Shown here piece by piece: positions 1 to 8,285 of a DNA stretch of 64,000 nucleotides. Positions within the stretch are counted from its first letter, which is position 1. The number at the start of each line of letters is the position of its first letter. Where the stretch lies: positions 552,695 to 616,694 of the forward strand of contig NZ_NRQT01000002.1 in assembly GCF_004119455.1 (NCBI RefSeq), written 5' to 3'. Source of the DNA: Chryseobacterium sp. CH25 (GTDB taxonomy: Bacteria; Bacteroidota; Bacteroidia; Flavobacteriales; Weeksellaceae). The notes under the pieces are model-generated. The model worked only from the letters and a program-made list of their open reading frames with translations. It did no database searches and was not told the DNA's origin. The position numbers and the translations under genes are program-made.

Positions 1-2
1 CG

Positions 3-338
3 CTGGCAACTTCCACAGTTTTCGGGAACTATAGTGCTACAACTGACCCACGTGCCGTGAAGAATAATAAATACACCTCTTATCAACTTCCAAAGCAATT
101 GGAAAACAGTTGGGAAGAAAAACTGGGAAATAATAAATACGAAAATTATTTTGTTGATTTTAATGGTAGCTCAGAAAATGTATATGGACAGTCTTTTAAA
201 ATGAGATTTCTAGGATATGGTCCCATCACTCCTCCAACAGAAAAATTTACAATTACAGAACCTCTAAAGCTTAATGAATGCTTTAATGGAATTATTTTCA
301 TAAAACAGACAAACGCTTCAGAACACTTATTAAACTAA
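3..338 (+). CDS. Erythromycin esterase-like protein, C-terminal fragment (cut by window edge)
   Basis: The reading frame is open from the left edge and stops at 336-338; a GTG at 57 is internal, not the start. The visible 111 residues are only the C-terminus. The closing pattern (a hydrophobic FNGIIFI strand followed by a polar Ser/Thr-rich tail ending LLN) resembles the end of the erythromycin esterase/succinoglycan-biosynthesis (EreA-like) hydrolase family, whose members often end with a similar 'D-x-IIFI' strand. The catalytic His and Glu would lie upstream of the window and cannot be checked, so a role in macrolide lactone hydrolysis is only a family suggestion. A terminator follows at 386-414. 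Confidence 0.5.
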   Translation: MATSTVFGNYSATTDPRAVKNNKYTSYQLPKQLENSWEEKLGNNKYENYFVDFNGSSENVYGQSFKMRFLGYGPITPPTEKFTITEPLKLNECFNGIIFIKQTNASEHLLN

Positions 339-385
339 TTAAGTTTTTATTGATTTTCAATCGAATTCCTCGAATTTATTAATAG

Positions 386-414
386 CAGTCTGACTTTTAA
401 AGTTAGACTGTTTT
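386..414 (+). terminator. Rho-independent terminator after the esterase-like gene
   Basis: Nine-base arms CAGTCTGAC and GTTAGACTG (one G-U pair) around a 7-nt loop, followed by TTTT. It separates the esterase-like gene from the queD promoter, which begins five bases later. Confidence 0.7.
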
Positions 415-418
415 ATCA

Positions 419-426
419 TATCTTTG
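419..426 (+). promoter_or_regulatory. -7 promoter box of queD
   Basis: TATCTTTG matches the Bacteroidota -7 consensus TAnnTTTG. The queD ATG is only five bases downstream, so the transcript is predicted to be leaderless or nearly so. Confidence 0.65.
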
Positions 427-431
427 CAAAT

Positions 432-878
432 ATGATACGTATAACAAAAATTTTTACATTTGAAACCGCCCACGTACTGTACAACTACGATGGGAAATGT
501 AAAAATATGCATGGACATTCCTATAAACTGTTTGTAACAGTGAAAGGAAAACCGATTAATGATATTGATAACCCTAAAAACGGGATGGTAGTTGATTTCG
601 GAGATATCAAAAGTATCGTAAAATCTGAGATCGTAGACGTTTGGGATCATGCTGTGCTTTTAAATGCACTTACTCCTCATAAAGAATTGGGTGATGATCT
701 TGAACAGAAAGGGCATAAGGTAATCTATTGCAGTTTCCAGCCAACTTGCGAAAATATGCTGTATGCCATTGCAGCTAAAATAAAATCAAGACTTCCGGAA
801 GGAATTTCCCTGGCTTATCTTAAACTTCATGAGACAGAAAACTCTTATGGAGAATGGTTTGCAGAAGACAATCAATAA
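432..878 (+). CDS. queD: 6-carboxy-5,6,7,8-tetrahydropterin synthase
   Basis: A 148-residue protein of the 6-pyruvoyl-tetrahydropterin synthase/QueD family. QueD turns 7,8-dihydroneopterin triphosphate into 6-carboxytetrahydropterin in queuosine and 7-deazaguanine synthesis in the cytosol. The zinc-binding histidines are present: FETAH near residue 14 and MHGHSY near residues 27-31, with the catalytic Cys in KCKNMHGH. Further conserved parts are WDHAVLL in mid-protein and the LHETENS segment near the C-terminus. Length is normal for the family. No other queuosine gene is adjacent; lpxH follows after 24 bases on the same strand and may share its transcript. The ATG lies just after a good -7 box, which supports the start. 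Confidence 0.92.
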   Translation: MIRITKIFTFETAHVLYNYDGKCKNMHGHSYKLFVTVKGKPINDIDNPKNGMVVDFGDIKSIVKSEIVDVWDHAVLLNALTPHKELGDDLEQKGHKVIYCSFQPTCENMLYAIAAKIKSRLPEGISLAYLKLHETENSYGEWFAEDNQ

Positions 879-902
879 TAATTATCCCATAAAGCTCACA
901 AG

Positions 903-1673
903 GTGTTAAAAACAACAATTAATTTAGAACCTGGAAAAAAAGTATACTTTGCTTCAGATCAGCATTTCGGTGCGCCTACTCCTAAAGAAAGTAAGGTACG
1001 TGAAGAAAGGTTTATACGATGGATGGATCAGATCAAGGAAGATGCACAGGTTTTATTTTTAATGGGTGATCTTTTTGATTTCTGGCATGAATGGAAACAT
1101 GTAGTTCCCAAAGGATATATTCGTGTTTTAGGAAAAATTGCAGAATTAAAAGACAGAGGCATCCATATCTATTTTTTTGTGGGAAACCATGATCTTTGGA
1201 TGAAAGATTATCTTGAAGAAGAAATTGGATGTACAGTTTTTTATCAGAAGCAGTATTTTGAAATGGGTGGAAAACAGTTTCTGCTGGCTCATGGAGATGG
1301 CCTTGGACCTGGTGATAAGGGATATAAAAGAATGAAAAAAGTCTTTACCAATCCGGTAGCACAATGGTTTTTCAAATGGCTTCATCCCGATATTGCCATG
1401 AAAGTGGCATTGTATCTTTCCCAGAAAAATAAAATGATATCAGGAGAAGAAGACAAAGCTTTCTTAGGAGAAGATAAAGAGTTTCTCATCATTTATTCCA
1501 AGGAAAAGCTGAAGACTGAGAAGATTGATTATTTCGTGTATGGACATCGCCATCTTCCTATGGTACTGGATCTGGGGCAAAACTCAAAATACATCAACCT
1601 GGGAGATTGGATTTCCTATTTTACTTACGGCGTTTTTGAAAAAGACTTTGAACTGAAAACTTTCGAGAAATAA
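903..1673 (+). CDS. lpxH: UDP-2,3-diacylglucosamine diphosphatase, LpxH-like
   Basis: A calcineurin-like metallophosphoesterase of 256 residues. The metal-ligand blocks are in order: D-x-H (SDQH, residues 18-21), GD (MGDLFD, about 55), GNHD (about 95), H in LAHGDG (about 130) and GHRH (about 215). This spacing, together with the DFWHEW segment, fits LpxH, which hydrolyses UDP-2,3-diacylglucosamine to lipid X at the cytoplasmic face of the inner membrane in lipid A synthesis. The predicted start is GTG at 903; no ATG lies close enough upstream. It follows queD by 24 bases, and a terminator at 1708 ends the unit. Confidence 0.85.
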   Translation: MLKTTINLEPGKKVYFASDQHFGAPTPKESKVREERFIRWMDQIKEDAQVLFLMGDLFDFWHEWKHVVPKGYIRVLGKIAELKDRGIHIYFFVGNHDLWMKDYLEEEIGCTVFYQKQYFEMGGKQFLLAHGDGLGPGDKGYKRMKKVFTNPVAQWFFKWLHPDIAMKVALYLSQKNKMISGEEDKAFLGEDKEFLIIYSKEKLKTEKIDYFVYGHRHLPMVLDLGQNSKYINLGDWISYFTYGVFEKDFELKTFEK

Positions 1674-1707
1674 AACAAAAAAATTACCCCTAAAAAGAGG
1701 TAATTTG

Positions 1708-1736
1708 AGAATGAGTGGGGGACTCATTCTGTTTTT
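1708..1736 (+). terminator. Terminator of the queD-lpxH unit
   Basis: Perfect nine-base arms AGAATGAGT and ACTCATTCT around a G-rich loop, followed by GTTTTT. A second, weaker inverted repeat at 1681-1706 lies just upstream and has no T-run. Confidence 0.75.
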
Positions 1737-1868
1737 AATCCATATTCCGATTAAGTAATTGCAAGAAGTTTACCAAAGTCAGATTCTGATATTAAAAAAA
1801 CATTAAATAAAAATATTTTATCCCAATAATTGCTTTATACAGAAGTAATAATAAGATTGAAAAAAATT

Positions 1869-2860
1869 ATGGAACCGAAAAATATATTCAACATACAAAC
1901 GGAACAGGATTTCCTGGAGGCATCATTGAAAACATTTCGTTATCAGTATGAAAACGTTGAGATATATAGAAAGTTTGTAGATTTTCTGAACATCAATCCG
2001 GATGAGGTGAATGACTTATCTAAAATACCTTTTCTTCCAATTGAAATGTTTAAAAATCATCAGATTCTGGACAAAAATGTTACTACAGACCTTTTTTTCA
2101 GAGTTCCGGAACCACTCAGATGAATCTTTCCAAACACTTCATAGCCAATACAGATTTGTATGAGGAAAGTATTTACAAAAGCTTTGAACAATTCATCGGA
2201 AAGCCAGACGATTTTATTTTCCTTGGGTTATTGCCAAGTTATCTGGAAAAGCAGAATTCATCACTGATTTACATGGTGGATTATCTGATGAAAAAATCTG
2301 CAAAGCCTGAAAACGGATATTTCCTTTACAACCATTCTGATCTTTTCAGTCTTTTAAATCAGTTACAGGATAAAAAAGTAATTCTCTTTGGAGTTTCTTT
2401 TGCTCTATTAGATTTCTTATATTACTGTCATTCTGAGCGTAGCGAAGAAGCTCTAAATATTCTTGAAAACCTAATCGTTATTGAAACCGGAGGAATGAAG
2501 GGTAGAAAGGAAGAAATGACGAAAGATGAACTGTTGAAAATTTTACAGGAAGGTTTCAAAACAGATAAGATCTACTCAGAATATTCAATGACAGAATTGT
2601 TATCTCAGGCATATTCTCTGGGAAACAACGAATACCAGTGCCCTAATTGGATGCGAATTAAGATCAGAAATGCTGAAGATCCTTTCTCTTATGAAAAAGA
2701 AGGGAGAACGGGAGCAATCAATATTATCGATTTAGCGAATACCCATTCCTGCTCTTTTATTGCAACTCAGGATTTAGGTAAAATAGTGGGCGATAAATTT
2801 CAGGTATTGGGAAGAATAGATCATTCTGATATCAGAGGTTGCAGTCTGTTGGTGAGCTAA
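1869..2860 (+). pseudogene. LuxE-family acyl-protein synthetase, split by a -1 frameshift
   Basis: Two abutting frames make one LuxE-like adenylate-forming protein of about 330 residues: 1869-2123 gives the N-terminal 84 codons, 2120-2860 the remainder. Reading continuously across position ~2098 restores the expected DLFF-x-SSGTT-x-MNLSKH motif, the ATP-binding loop of the LuxE/phenylacetate-CoA-ligase superfamily. One T appears to be missing from the T7 run at 2092-2098. The upstream frame can be extended to a TTG at 1830, but ATG 1869 fits homologue beginnings. A dispersed repeat (2427-2454) is read in frame as HSERSEEA. LuxE enzymes activate a fatty acid and pass it to a carrier or protein thiol; the in vivo substrate here is unknown. 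As sequenced, the gene cannot make the full enzyme. Confidence 0.8.
2427..2454. repeat. Dispersed repeat copy inside the LuxE-like gene
   Basis: A GTCATTCTGAGCGTAGCGAAG-type unit, related to 57421-57448 (same core with AGAGA replacing GCGTA). It is translated as CHSERSEEA in the second LuxE-like frame. The unit is 28 bases long, and the longer open frame passes through it. Confidence 0.7.
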
Positions 2861-2942
2861 ATATTAACTATTCTGAGGTTGGTTGTTCGGGATTTTAGTC
2901 TCATATCTTGTGTCTGTAGGTCTCCAATCTAAACTTTACATT

Positions 2943-3488
2943 ATGCTTAAAATAGAAGAACTTGTTCACGCATATATCCACACCCACTGCGATTTTGAAA
3001 AAGAACTCGTACTCACCAACTATTTTCAGGCTGATTGGGAAGCAGATATACTCATTGTTGATGCAGAAGGAATGAGCCATGAAATTGAGATTAAGCTTTC
3101 AAAAAGTGATTTTAAAAACGATTTTAAAAAATCATACCTAAATAAAGATACCGGGGAAAAATTTCTGAAGCATGATAAAATTTCCTGTGGAGATTATGTC
3201 TGCAATGCTTTCAGTTTCCTATTGCCAATGGGAATGGTAGATTCCAAAATTATTCCGGAACATTGCGGAATAATTGAATTTTATCATAATGCCGATACTT
3301 GGGATACAGAATTCTATCTTATCCGTCCACCCAAAAAACTTCACCAAGATTCTTACTGGAAACTGAATGATAAAGACCTTTTCATCCGAAAAATGGCCCT
3401 CAATCTACTTCAGCGTAAAATGGAAATCAAAGGAAAACAAGAAGAACTCATTTTCAAAAATCCTTTTGATCTTAAAAATAAAAAGTAA
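2943..3488 (+). CDS. Predicted PD-(D/E)xK-like nuclease-fold protein
   Basis: A 181-residue protein beginning at ATG 2943; a TTG-initiated extension to 2883 has no family support. Residues about 33-60 carry a D, then an E-x-K (ADILIVD ... HEIEIKLSKSDFKND). This arrangement resembles the catalytic core of the PD-(D/E)xK restriction-endonuclease-like fold and of MmcB-type DNA-repair proteins. The strand-turn-ExK pattern is the only functional hint. The rest holds several Cys and His and a Lys-rich C-terminus. It stands alone after the LuxE-like gene, with no methylase or toxin partner nearby. A nuclease role is inference; an inactive or structural member is possible. Confidence 0.5.
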   Translation: MLKIEELVHAYIHTHCDFEKELVLTNYFQADWEADILIVDAEGMSHEIEIKLSKSDFKNDFKKSYLNKDTGEKFLKHDKISCGDYVCNAFSFLLPMGMVDSKIIPEHCGIIEFYHNADTWDTEFYLIRPPKKLHQDSYWKLNDKDLFIRKMALNLLQRKMEIKGKQEELIFKNPFDLKNKK

Positions 3489-3499
3489 AGCAATCATTT

Positions 3500-3605
3500 C
3501 TTTTTTTACCACATAGCTAAATCACTTGCTTCATCAGCGACAAAGTTGCTCTTCTTTGCTTCCTGAAAATAATGTCTTCTCCTAATAAAACTTTGCGTTA
3601 AAATA
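3500..3605. repeat. Degraded interspersed repeat
   Basis: Contains GCGACAAAG, CTTCTTTGC and ACTTTGCGTTAAAA, words typical of the cgcaaag/ctttgcg-type intergenic repeats of flavobacterial genomes. It is divergent and no complete unit can be delimited. Confidence 0.35.
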
Positions 3606-3611
3606 CAGCCT

Positions 3612-3647
3612 TATAAAAACAAAAATCCTGTCTGATGACAGGATTTT
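3612..3647 (-). terminator. Terminator of aqpZ
   Basis: Eleven-base arms AAAATCCTGTC and GACAGGATTTT around TGAT. Read on the minus strand, the hairpin is followed by TTGTTTTTA. Confidence 0.75.
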
Positions 3648-3673
3648 ATAGTTATATGTAATTCTAAAATTAA

Positions 3674-4393
3674 TTAGTCTGCTATTTCTGCAGTATCTCT
3701 TTGAAGTAAGAATTTGTAGATTAATCCACCTACAATTCCACCTAGAATTGGAGCTACCCAGAACAGCCAAAGCTGTGACATAGCCAAACCGCCTGTGAAA
3801 ACTGCCTGTGAAAGTGATCTTGCAGGGTTTACAGAAGTATTTGTAATAGGAATAGAGATCAGGTGGATCAAAGTAAGAGCAAGACCAATAGCGATACCTG
3901 CAAACTTACCATTAGCCCATTTATCCGTAGCACCCATAATAACAATAAGGAAGAAAGCTGTTAGTAAAAACTCTGCCAGGAATGCGGCACCCATACTGAA
4001 TGCTTTTCCATTGTAGACCGCTTCTCCATAGAAGTTGGTCGCAAATGCCCCAGGTGCTGAGAAATCTACAACTCCGGCTCCGTTAAGGATTGTATACAGA
4101 CATCCTGCTGCAACAATTGCCCCAAGACACTGTGCTACAATATAAGGAATAAGGTCTTTTGCAGAGAATCTTCCTCCTGCTAAAAGCCCGAAAGAAACTG
4201 CTGGATTGAAGTGACCACCGGAGATATGACCCACGGCGTATGCCATTGTAAGAACAGTAAGACCGAAGGCCAAAGCAACACCTAAAAGTCCGATACCGAT
4301 ATCAGGAACACCCGCTGCAAAAACAGCGCTCCCGCAACCTCCGAAAACAAGCCAAAATGTGCCGAAAAATTCAGCAAAAAGTTTTTTTATCAT
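3674..4393 (-). CDS. aqpZ: Aquaporin Z
   Basis: A 239-residue MIP-family channel with six membrane segments. Both pore NPA boxes are present ([10 protein letters not shown] and TSVNPARS). The stretch [19 protein letters not shown] carries the His and Arg of the AqpZ-type aromatic/arginine filter, which points to a water channel rather than a glycerol facilitator. It acts in the inner membrane in osmotic adjustment. The frame can be extended by nine codons to 4420, but a -7 box overlaps that extension (4418-4425), so ATG 4393, giving [12 protein letters not shown], is the likely start. It is monocistronic and ends at a strong hairpin. Confidence 0.93.
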   Translation of the reverse strand: MIKKLFAEFFGTFWLVFGGCGSAVFAAGVPDIGIGLLGVALAFGLTVLTMAYAVGHISGGHFNPAVSFGLLAGGRFSAKDLIPYIVAQCLGAIVAAGCLYTILNGAGVVDFSAPGAFATNFYGEAVYNGKAFSMGAAFLAEFLLTAFFLIVIMGATDKWANGKFAGIAIGLALTLIHLISIPITNTSVNPARSLSQAVFTGGLAMSQLWLFWVAPILGGIVGGLIYKFLLQRDTAEIAD

Positions 4394-4417
4394 GTTGTTT
4401 ATTTTTAAAATGTATCT

Positions 4418-4425
4418 CAAATGTA
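4418..4425 (-). promoter_or_regulatory. -7 promoter box of aqpZ
   Basis: TACATTTG on the minus strand, 24 bases before ATG 4393. It decides the start, because the upstream in-frame Met at 4420 lies in the box. Confidence 0.65.
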
Positions 4426-4610
4426 GAATTTATATCTTAAAATAAAAAGTTAAAATTGAAAAAATATTTCAAAATTAAGGGAACAAAAATTGTAAATTAA
4501 ACAAATTGGTTTGATGTTTGTTTGGGATTTATCTGGATACTGTTATAGTTGTTGTTGAATGAACTAACATAATTGTTTTATCCTTCGTTAGTAATTTAAA
4601 GTGGTGGTTA

Positions 4611-5231
4611 ATGAGAAAGTTTCTTTGTGTGGTCTTTGTACCCTTTATGTATAGTTTACATTATTCGCAGGCGGCAAAAAAAGCCCTTCCCTGCTATGAT
4701 CTTACAACTGTTTTAAAGGTTGAACCTACTGCACTTTATAAACCCCATCTGGATGCTTCTAAAAGTTTTGGGGTACAGTTACTGAAAGATTCTAAAACCG
4801 TACAGAAGTATATTAATAAAGGGAAGTTCCATAAAATAAAGAAATCAGGAAAAGGATATCAGGTTCAGAAACTTGATTACAGTAAAGCCTATATGGTTTC
4901 GAAAGGAAAGACTACATTAGAAAATATCGGTTCCAAATTCAGTAAGGTAACAAAAGGGGCTACATTCACTGTTTCGTCCATTACCAGAACCCTGGAAGAC
5001 CAATGCAGATTAAGAAGAGTAAACTCTAATGCATCATTGGGCATCAGTTCACACAACTATGGAAACTCTTTTGATATTTCTTATGTAAGGTTCAATAATG
5101 TTCTTAAAAATAATCCGAAAATGGAAGTGGCTTTGGAGAAAGTTTTAAAGCACTATGCGGATGCAGGTAGAATTTATTACATAAAAGAAAGACAGCAAAG
5201 TTGCTATCATATTACGGTGCGGAATTATTAA
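4611..5231 (+). CDS. Secreted LAS-fold peptidase, DUF5715-like
   Basis: A 206-residue protein with an N-terminal signal sequence ending near YSQA. The C-terminal half has the LAS (VanY/D-Ala-D-Ala carboxypeptidase-like) signature: SSITRTLEDQ, then SSHNYGNSFDISY with the His and Asp zinc ligands, and a late CYHITVRN that supplies the third His. Such enzymes cut peptidoglycan stem peptides or cross-links in the periplasm; DUF5715 is the closest Bacteroidota family I can recall. The conserved tryptophan that often follows the last His is absent. No operon partner is evident; the next gene starts 58 bases later. Substrate is unknown. Confidence 0.6.
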   Translation: MRKFLCVVFVPFMYSLHYSQAAKKALPCYDLTTVLKVEPTALYKPHLDASKSFGVQLLKDSKTVQKYINKGKFHKIKKSGKGYQVQKLDYSKAYMVSKGKTTLENIGSKFSKVTKGATFTVSSITRTLEDQCRLRRVNSNASLGISSHNYGNSFDISYVRFNNVLKNNPKMEVALEKVLKHYADAGRIYYIKERQQSCYHITVRNY

Positions 5232-5289
5232 TTAAATTCCTACTTGCACAGCATGTTTAGTTTATATAATTTTATACAACTAAAAAACC

Positions 5290-6066
5290 ATGCTTATGAC
5301 AACATTAAACATCGTAGAATATTTACTTCCAGTAGAAGAATGCAGAATTGCTGCAGACGAATGGAGTCTTTGCCGTTCCAATTATTCAAGAATCAAGGAT
5401 TTAATTCCTACCACCTATGTTTTTACTGTTTCTGATGGTCCGCTAGAGTGGATGAAAAGTTACAAAGATTATACTGAGTTCTGCGCTACAATAGGAATAT
5501 GGAAAGATCAATTGATCCTGATTTTCTATCCCCTGAATGAAAAAGGAGACAGAATAGATCAAAGAGAATATCCTTATTGCTTACTTACCGAATTGACCAG
5601 TGATGTAAAACTTCAGGAGGTACAGGAGTATACTATTGTTAAAAATACCATTCTTTCCAAAGGGCTTGAAAAAGTTGAAAAAAATGCAGACATGGCTTTT
5701 CCTATCTCCAATAAACCTATTCTTGAACAGGATAAAGCTATAGAAGCTATTGAAAGCTGGAGAGAATCAGGGATGGATTGGTTTTACAAAGAATGTCATG
5801 AATCTGAAGGGATGGGGATCTTTAAAAGATTCTATGTTCCTACAGCAGACTTATGTCTTTCGGATACAGGCCTGAAGGAAATTAAATGTTCTTTCGGACT
5901 TAAATATAATGAGGTATACGGAAAAATGTTGGTAACACTTATCTTTATCTCTTTCCGTGAAAATCTTCAGAATGCAGAGCGTGCTCAGATGACCTCTAAT
6001 ACCTATGACTGGGCAAAACCATGTCCACCTATCTGCCGTATACCAGGTATGGAAGGTGAATTTTAA
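5290..6066 (+). CDS. Conserved hypothetical protein, 258 aa
   Basis: I do not recognise a domain. The protein is soluble, with no signal peptide or membrane segment. It is mildly acidic and contains scattered Cys, with a distinctive C-terminus rich in Pro and Cys (AKPCPPICRIPGMEG). There are two near-adjacent Met codons (5290 and 5296); the first is chosen for length. It is followed after 17 bases by a membrane protein and then a histidine kinase/response regulator pair on the same strand, so these four may be one transcript. A role in that signalling unit would be inference only. Confidence 0.7.
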   Translation: MLMTTLNIVEYLLPVEECRIAADEWSLCRSNYSRIKDLIPTTYVFTVSDGPLEWMKSYKDYTEFCATIGIWKDQLILIFYPLNEKGDRIDQREYPYCLLTELTSDVKLQEVQEYTIVKNTILSKGLEKVEKNADMAFPISNKPILEQDKAIEAIESWRESGMDWFYKECHESEGMGIFKRFYVPTADLCLSDTGLKEIKCSFGLKYNEVYGKMLVTLIFISFRENLQNAERAQMTSNTYDWAKPCPPICRIPGMEGEF

Positions 6067-6083
6067 AATAATAAATAAAAGGA

Positions 6084-6707
6084 ATGGCAGATCTTTATAA
6101 GACGATTTTATTCCTAAACTACGGGTTGCTTCTTGCTGTTATAGTATTGGGAGCTGCTAAATACCGCATATTAAATTATAAAGAAAAGCAGTATTTTTAT
6201 TGTATTGCTTTTCTGTTTTTTATAGAACTGCTGAATCTTGCATTACCCTATATTTTCAAGCTTGATGATACCTCATTTCTTTATCCGTTCTACATTGCCG
6301 GAGAATTTTTTTTACTGACAGGTTTGTTTATCAGAAAGCTGGATTGGGCTAAATACCTCTTGGGAATAACTGCTGCAATTGCAACAGGTTTTATGATTTC
6401 AAAATATGGTTTTAACTATCCGGCCAATGCCGATATTGCAAAAGTAGTTTCCAATATTATCATTATTTGTCTTTCAGGAACTACTCTGATTAGTGAGATC
6501 AAAAATACATCAGCTCAGAACCGGTTTCTATGGGTAGATGCCAGTATTTTTTTCTATTATTCAGTTTCAGTGTTCATTTTTATTATTCAGCATCAGATTG
6601 CTAACCTTTCAGAAAACAATTATTATATTCTTTTTACAGCCAATAATATTTTATCCAGTATTTTATACTGTTCACTTTTATATACTTTCATCCGATTAAA
6701 GAAGTAA
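6084..6707 (+). CDS. Integral membrane protein of unknown function, upstream of a two-component system
   Basis: A 207-residue protein with about six to seven hydrophobic helices beginning near residue 8 (LNYGLLLAVIVLGAA) and ending near LYTFIRLKK. No enzymatic motif is visible. The layout (inside-facing short tail, closely spaced helices) resembles the small multi-helix membrane proteins often found upstream of LytS- or NarX-like kinases in Bacteroidota. It ends 17 bases before the kinase, so a sensory or accessory role for the kinase is plausible but unproven. Confidence 0.7.
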   Translation: MADLYKTILFLNYGLLLAVIVLGAAKYRILNYKEKQYFYCIAFLFFIELLNLALPYIFKLDDTSFLYPFYIAGEFFLLTGLFIRKLDWAKYLLGITAAIATGFMISKYGFNYPANADIAKVVSNIIIICLSGTTLISEIKNTSAQNRFLWVDASIFFYYSVSVFIFIIQHQIANLSENNYYILFTANNILSSILYCSLLYTFIRLKK

Positions 6708-6724
6708 CCTTAAATATCAACCTT

Positions 6725-7489
6725 TTGATTCTCATAATTGTTACCATAGCAATTATAGTATCTTTTATAATGCTCGCTTACAGAGCTTTTATAAGCAGGA
6801 TTATTAAGGAAAAAAATGTACAGCATGAAGCAGAAGTTCTTCATCAGAAAAAGTTAGTATTAGAGAATATCAAAGCTCAGGAAGAAGAACGGAAAAGAAT
6901 TGCCGTGATGATTCATGATGATATAGGAAACAGGCTCAATATCCTTTCCTTATGGCTCAATAATCTGGATACAAAAGGGGATGAGTTGATTAAAAAAAAT
7001 ATCCACAGCCAGATGTCTTCACTGGTTGATGCTGCCAGAAGTATTTCCCATTCACTATATCCTGTGAATCTGGAATCGGTAGGGTTGGTTCTGTATGCAG
7101 AAGAACTCATTGCGAATCTTTCCCATAAGATTAATATTTTTCTGCAGGTGATGCCAAGGTATGAAAAGAAAGATATCTTTGTGGAGGTACAGTTGTACCG
7201 TATTATTCAGGAATTTACTACCAATGTAATCAAGCATTCTAATGCCACAGACTTGTGGATTTATATAAAAGATTATTCACAGAATATGGCAGTTGTTATT
7301 TCAGACAACGGACAGGGATTTGAGTATGAAGAGGTAAAAAAAGGCATGGGGATTAAAAACATCGAATCCAGAATTAAGTCCATGAATGCCGTTCATAAAT
7401 GGAAAAAATCTTTTTTAAATAAAGGAAGTCGTTTAATCATTAAAATTCCGAAACATCATGAGTTCCCAAATCAAACTAGCCCTGATTGA
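6725..7489 (+). CDS. Sensor histidine kinase, NarX/HisKA_3 type
   Basis: A 254-residue kinase. One N-terminal membrane helix (residues 1-20) is followed by a coiled coil and the HisKA_3 block AVMIHDDIGNRLN, with the phospho-acceptor His at residue 64. The HATPase domain shows the N box (EFTTNVIKHSNA), G1 (DNGQGFEYEE) and G2 (GMGIKNI). It has no periplasmic sensor domain, so input probably comes through the membrane helix or the preceding membrane protein. The start is TTG 6725; the next ATG (6770) would remove most of the helix. It overlaps the response-regulator gene by 32 bases, a sign of coupled translation. Confidence 0.88.
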   Translation: MILIIVTIAIIVSFIMLAYRAFISRIIKEKNVQHEAEVLHQKKLVLENIKAQEEERKRIAVMIHDDIGNRLNILSLWLNNLDTKGDELIKKNIHSQMSSLVDAARSISHSLYPVNLESVGLVLYAEELIANLSHKINIFLQVMPRYEKKDIFVEVQLYRIIQEFTTNVIKHSNATDLWIYIKDYSQNMAVVISDNGQGFEYEEVKKGMGIKNIESRIKSMNAVHKWKKSFLNKGSRLIIKIPKHHEFPNQTSPD

Positions 7490-8135
7490 TGATGAACAGC
7501 TGATCCTTGAAGGGGTAAAAATGCTGCTGTCCAATGAAAAAAATATATCCGTATGCCTTACTGCAGATAACGGACCCGATTTTATAGAGTATCTGGGGAA
7601 TCTTTCAGAAAAAGAATTTCCCGATATTGCACTGATAGATGTTCAGATGAAGCCGATGAATGGCTTTGAACTGGTAGAAATTCTAAAAGAAAAATATCCC
7701 GATCTTAAAATCATTATTCTTTCCTCTCACTATAAAACATCCATTTTAGGATATATGGTTAAGTTGGGTGTTTCAGCTTTCCTTCCTAAAAATTCAGATA
7801 AGAAAACATTTATTGATGCCATTACAATGGTTGATAAAAATGGAGTTTTCTTTACGGCTGAAGATCACCAGATGTTGTTTACCTATATGAACAGTTCAGC
7901 CAAGAAAAATTCACTTTTTGAAACTGAAGATGAACTGTCTGAAAGAGAAAAAGATGTTGTAAAACTGATCTGTCAGGAATTTACCAATAATGAAATAGGA
8001 GAAAAACTGTTCATAAGCCCAAGAACTGTTGAAAGCCACAGGCAACGCATTCTTGAGAAAATAGGAGCTAAAAACACAGTGGGCATAGTAATTTATGCTA
8101 TTGTGAACAATATTTACTCACTAGAAAAAATATAG
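7458..8135 (+). CDS. LuxR/NarL-family response regulator
   Basis: A 225-residue two-domain regulator. The receiver domain has the acidic pair DD at residues 11-12, the phospho-acceptor Asp 61 (ALIDVQMKP), the Ser/Thr of ILSSH and the Lys of FLPKNS. The C-terminal GerE/LuxR helix-turn-helix runs from LSEREKDVV to TVESHRQRILEKIG. It overlaps the preceding kinase gene and is the evident partner. Target genes cannot be deduced; the DUF2235 gene downstream is separated by a terminator, so is not in the same operon. Confidence 0.92.
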   Translation: MSSQIKLALIDDEQLILEGVKMLLSNEKNISVCLTADNGPDFIEYLGNLSEKEFPDIALIDVQMKPMNGFELVEILKEKYPDLKIIILSSHYKTSILGYMVKLGVSAFLPKNSDKKTFIDAITMVDKNGVFFTAEDHQMLFTYMNSSAKKNSLFETEDELSEREKDVVKLICQEFTNNEIGEKLFISPRTVESHRQRILEKIGAKNTVGIVIYAIVNNIYSLEKI

Positions 8136-8139
8136 CTTG

Positions 8140-8165
8140 ATTCCGTAGAAATACGGAATTTTTTA
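8140..8165 (+). terminator. Terminator of the two-component operon
   Basis: Perfect eight-base arms ATTCCGTA and TACGGAAT, GAAA tetraloop, then TTTTTAT. Confidence 0.85.
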
Positions 8166-8285
8166 TTTGGTACTTTTCACTCTAGCCAAACTGCACTTTC
8201 TTCCGTTATTTTGAAATGTCTCTTTTAGGGATTTTAATAAAAACATAAATGCACAGAGAAGATCTGTATTAAAAAATTAATAAGA

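Noticed and set aside
357..650. Minus-strand ORF overlapping queD
   Set aside because: It lies opposite the well-supported queD frame and has no family features; a shadow ORF.
2085..2130. Programmed frameshift in the LuxE-like gene
   Set aside because: No slippery heptamer with a downstream stimulatory structure, and the restored reading needs exactly one base in a homopolymer; a simple indel is more economical.
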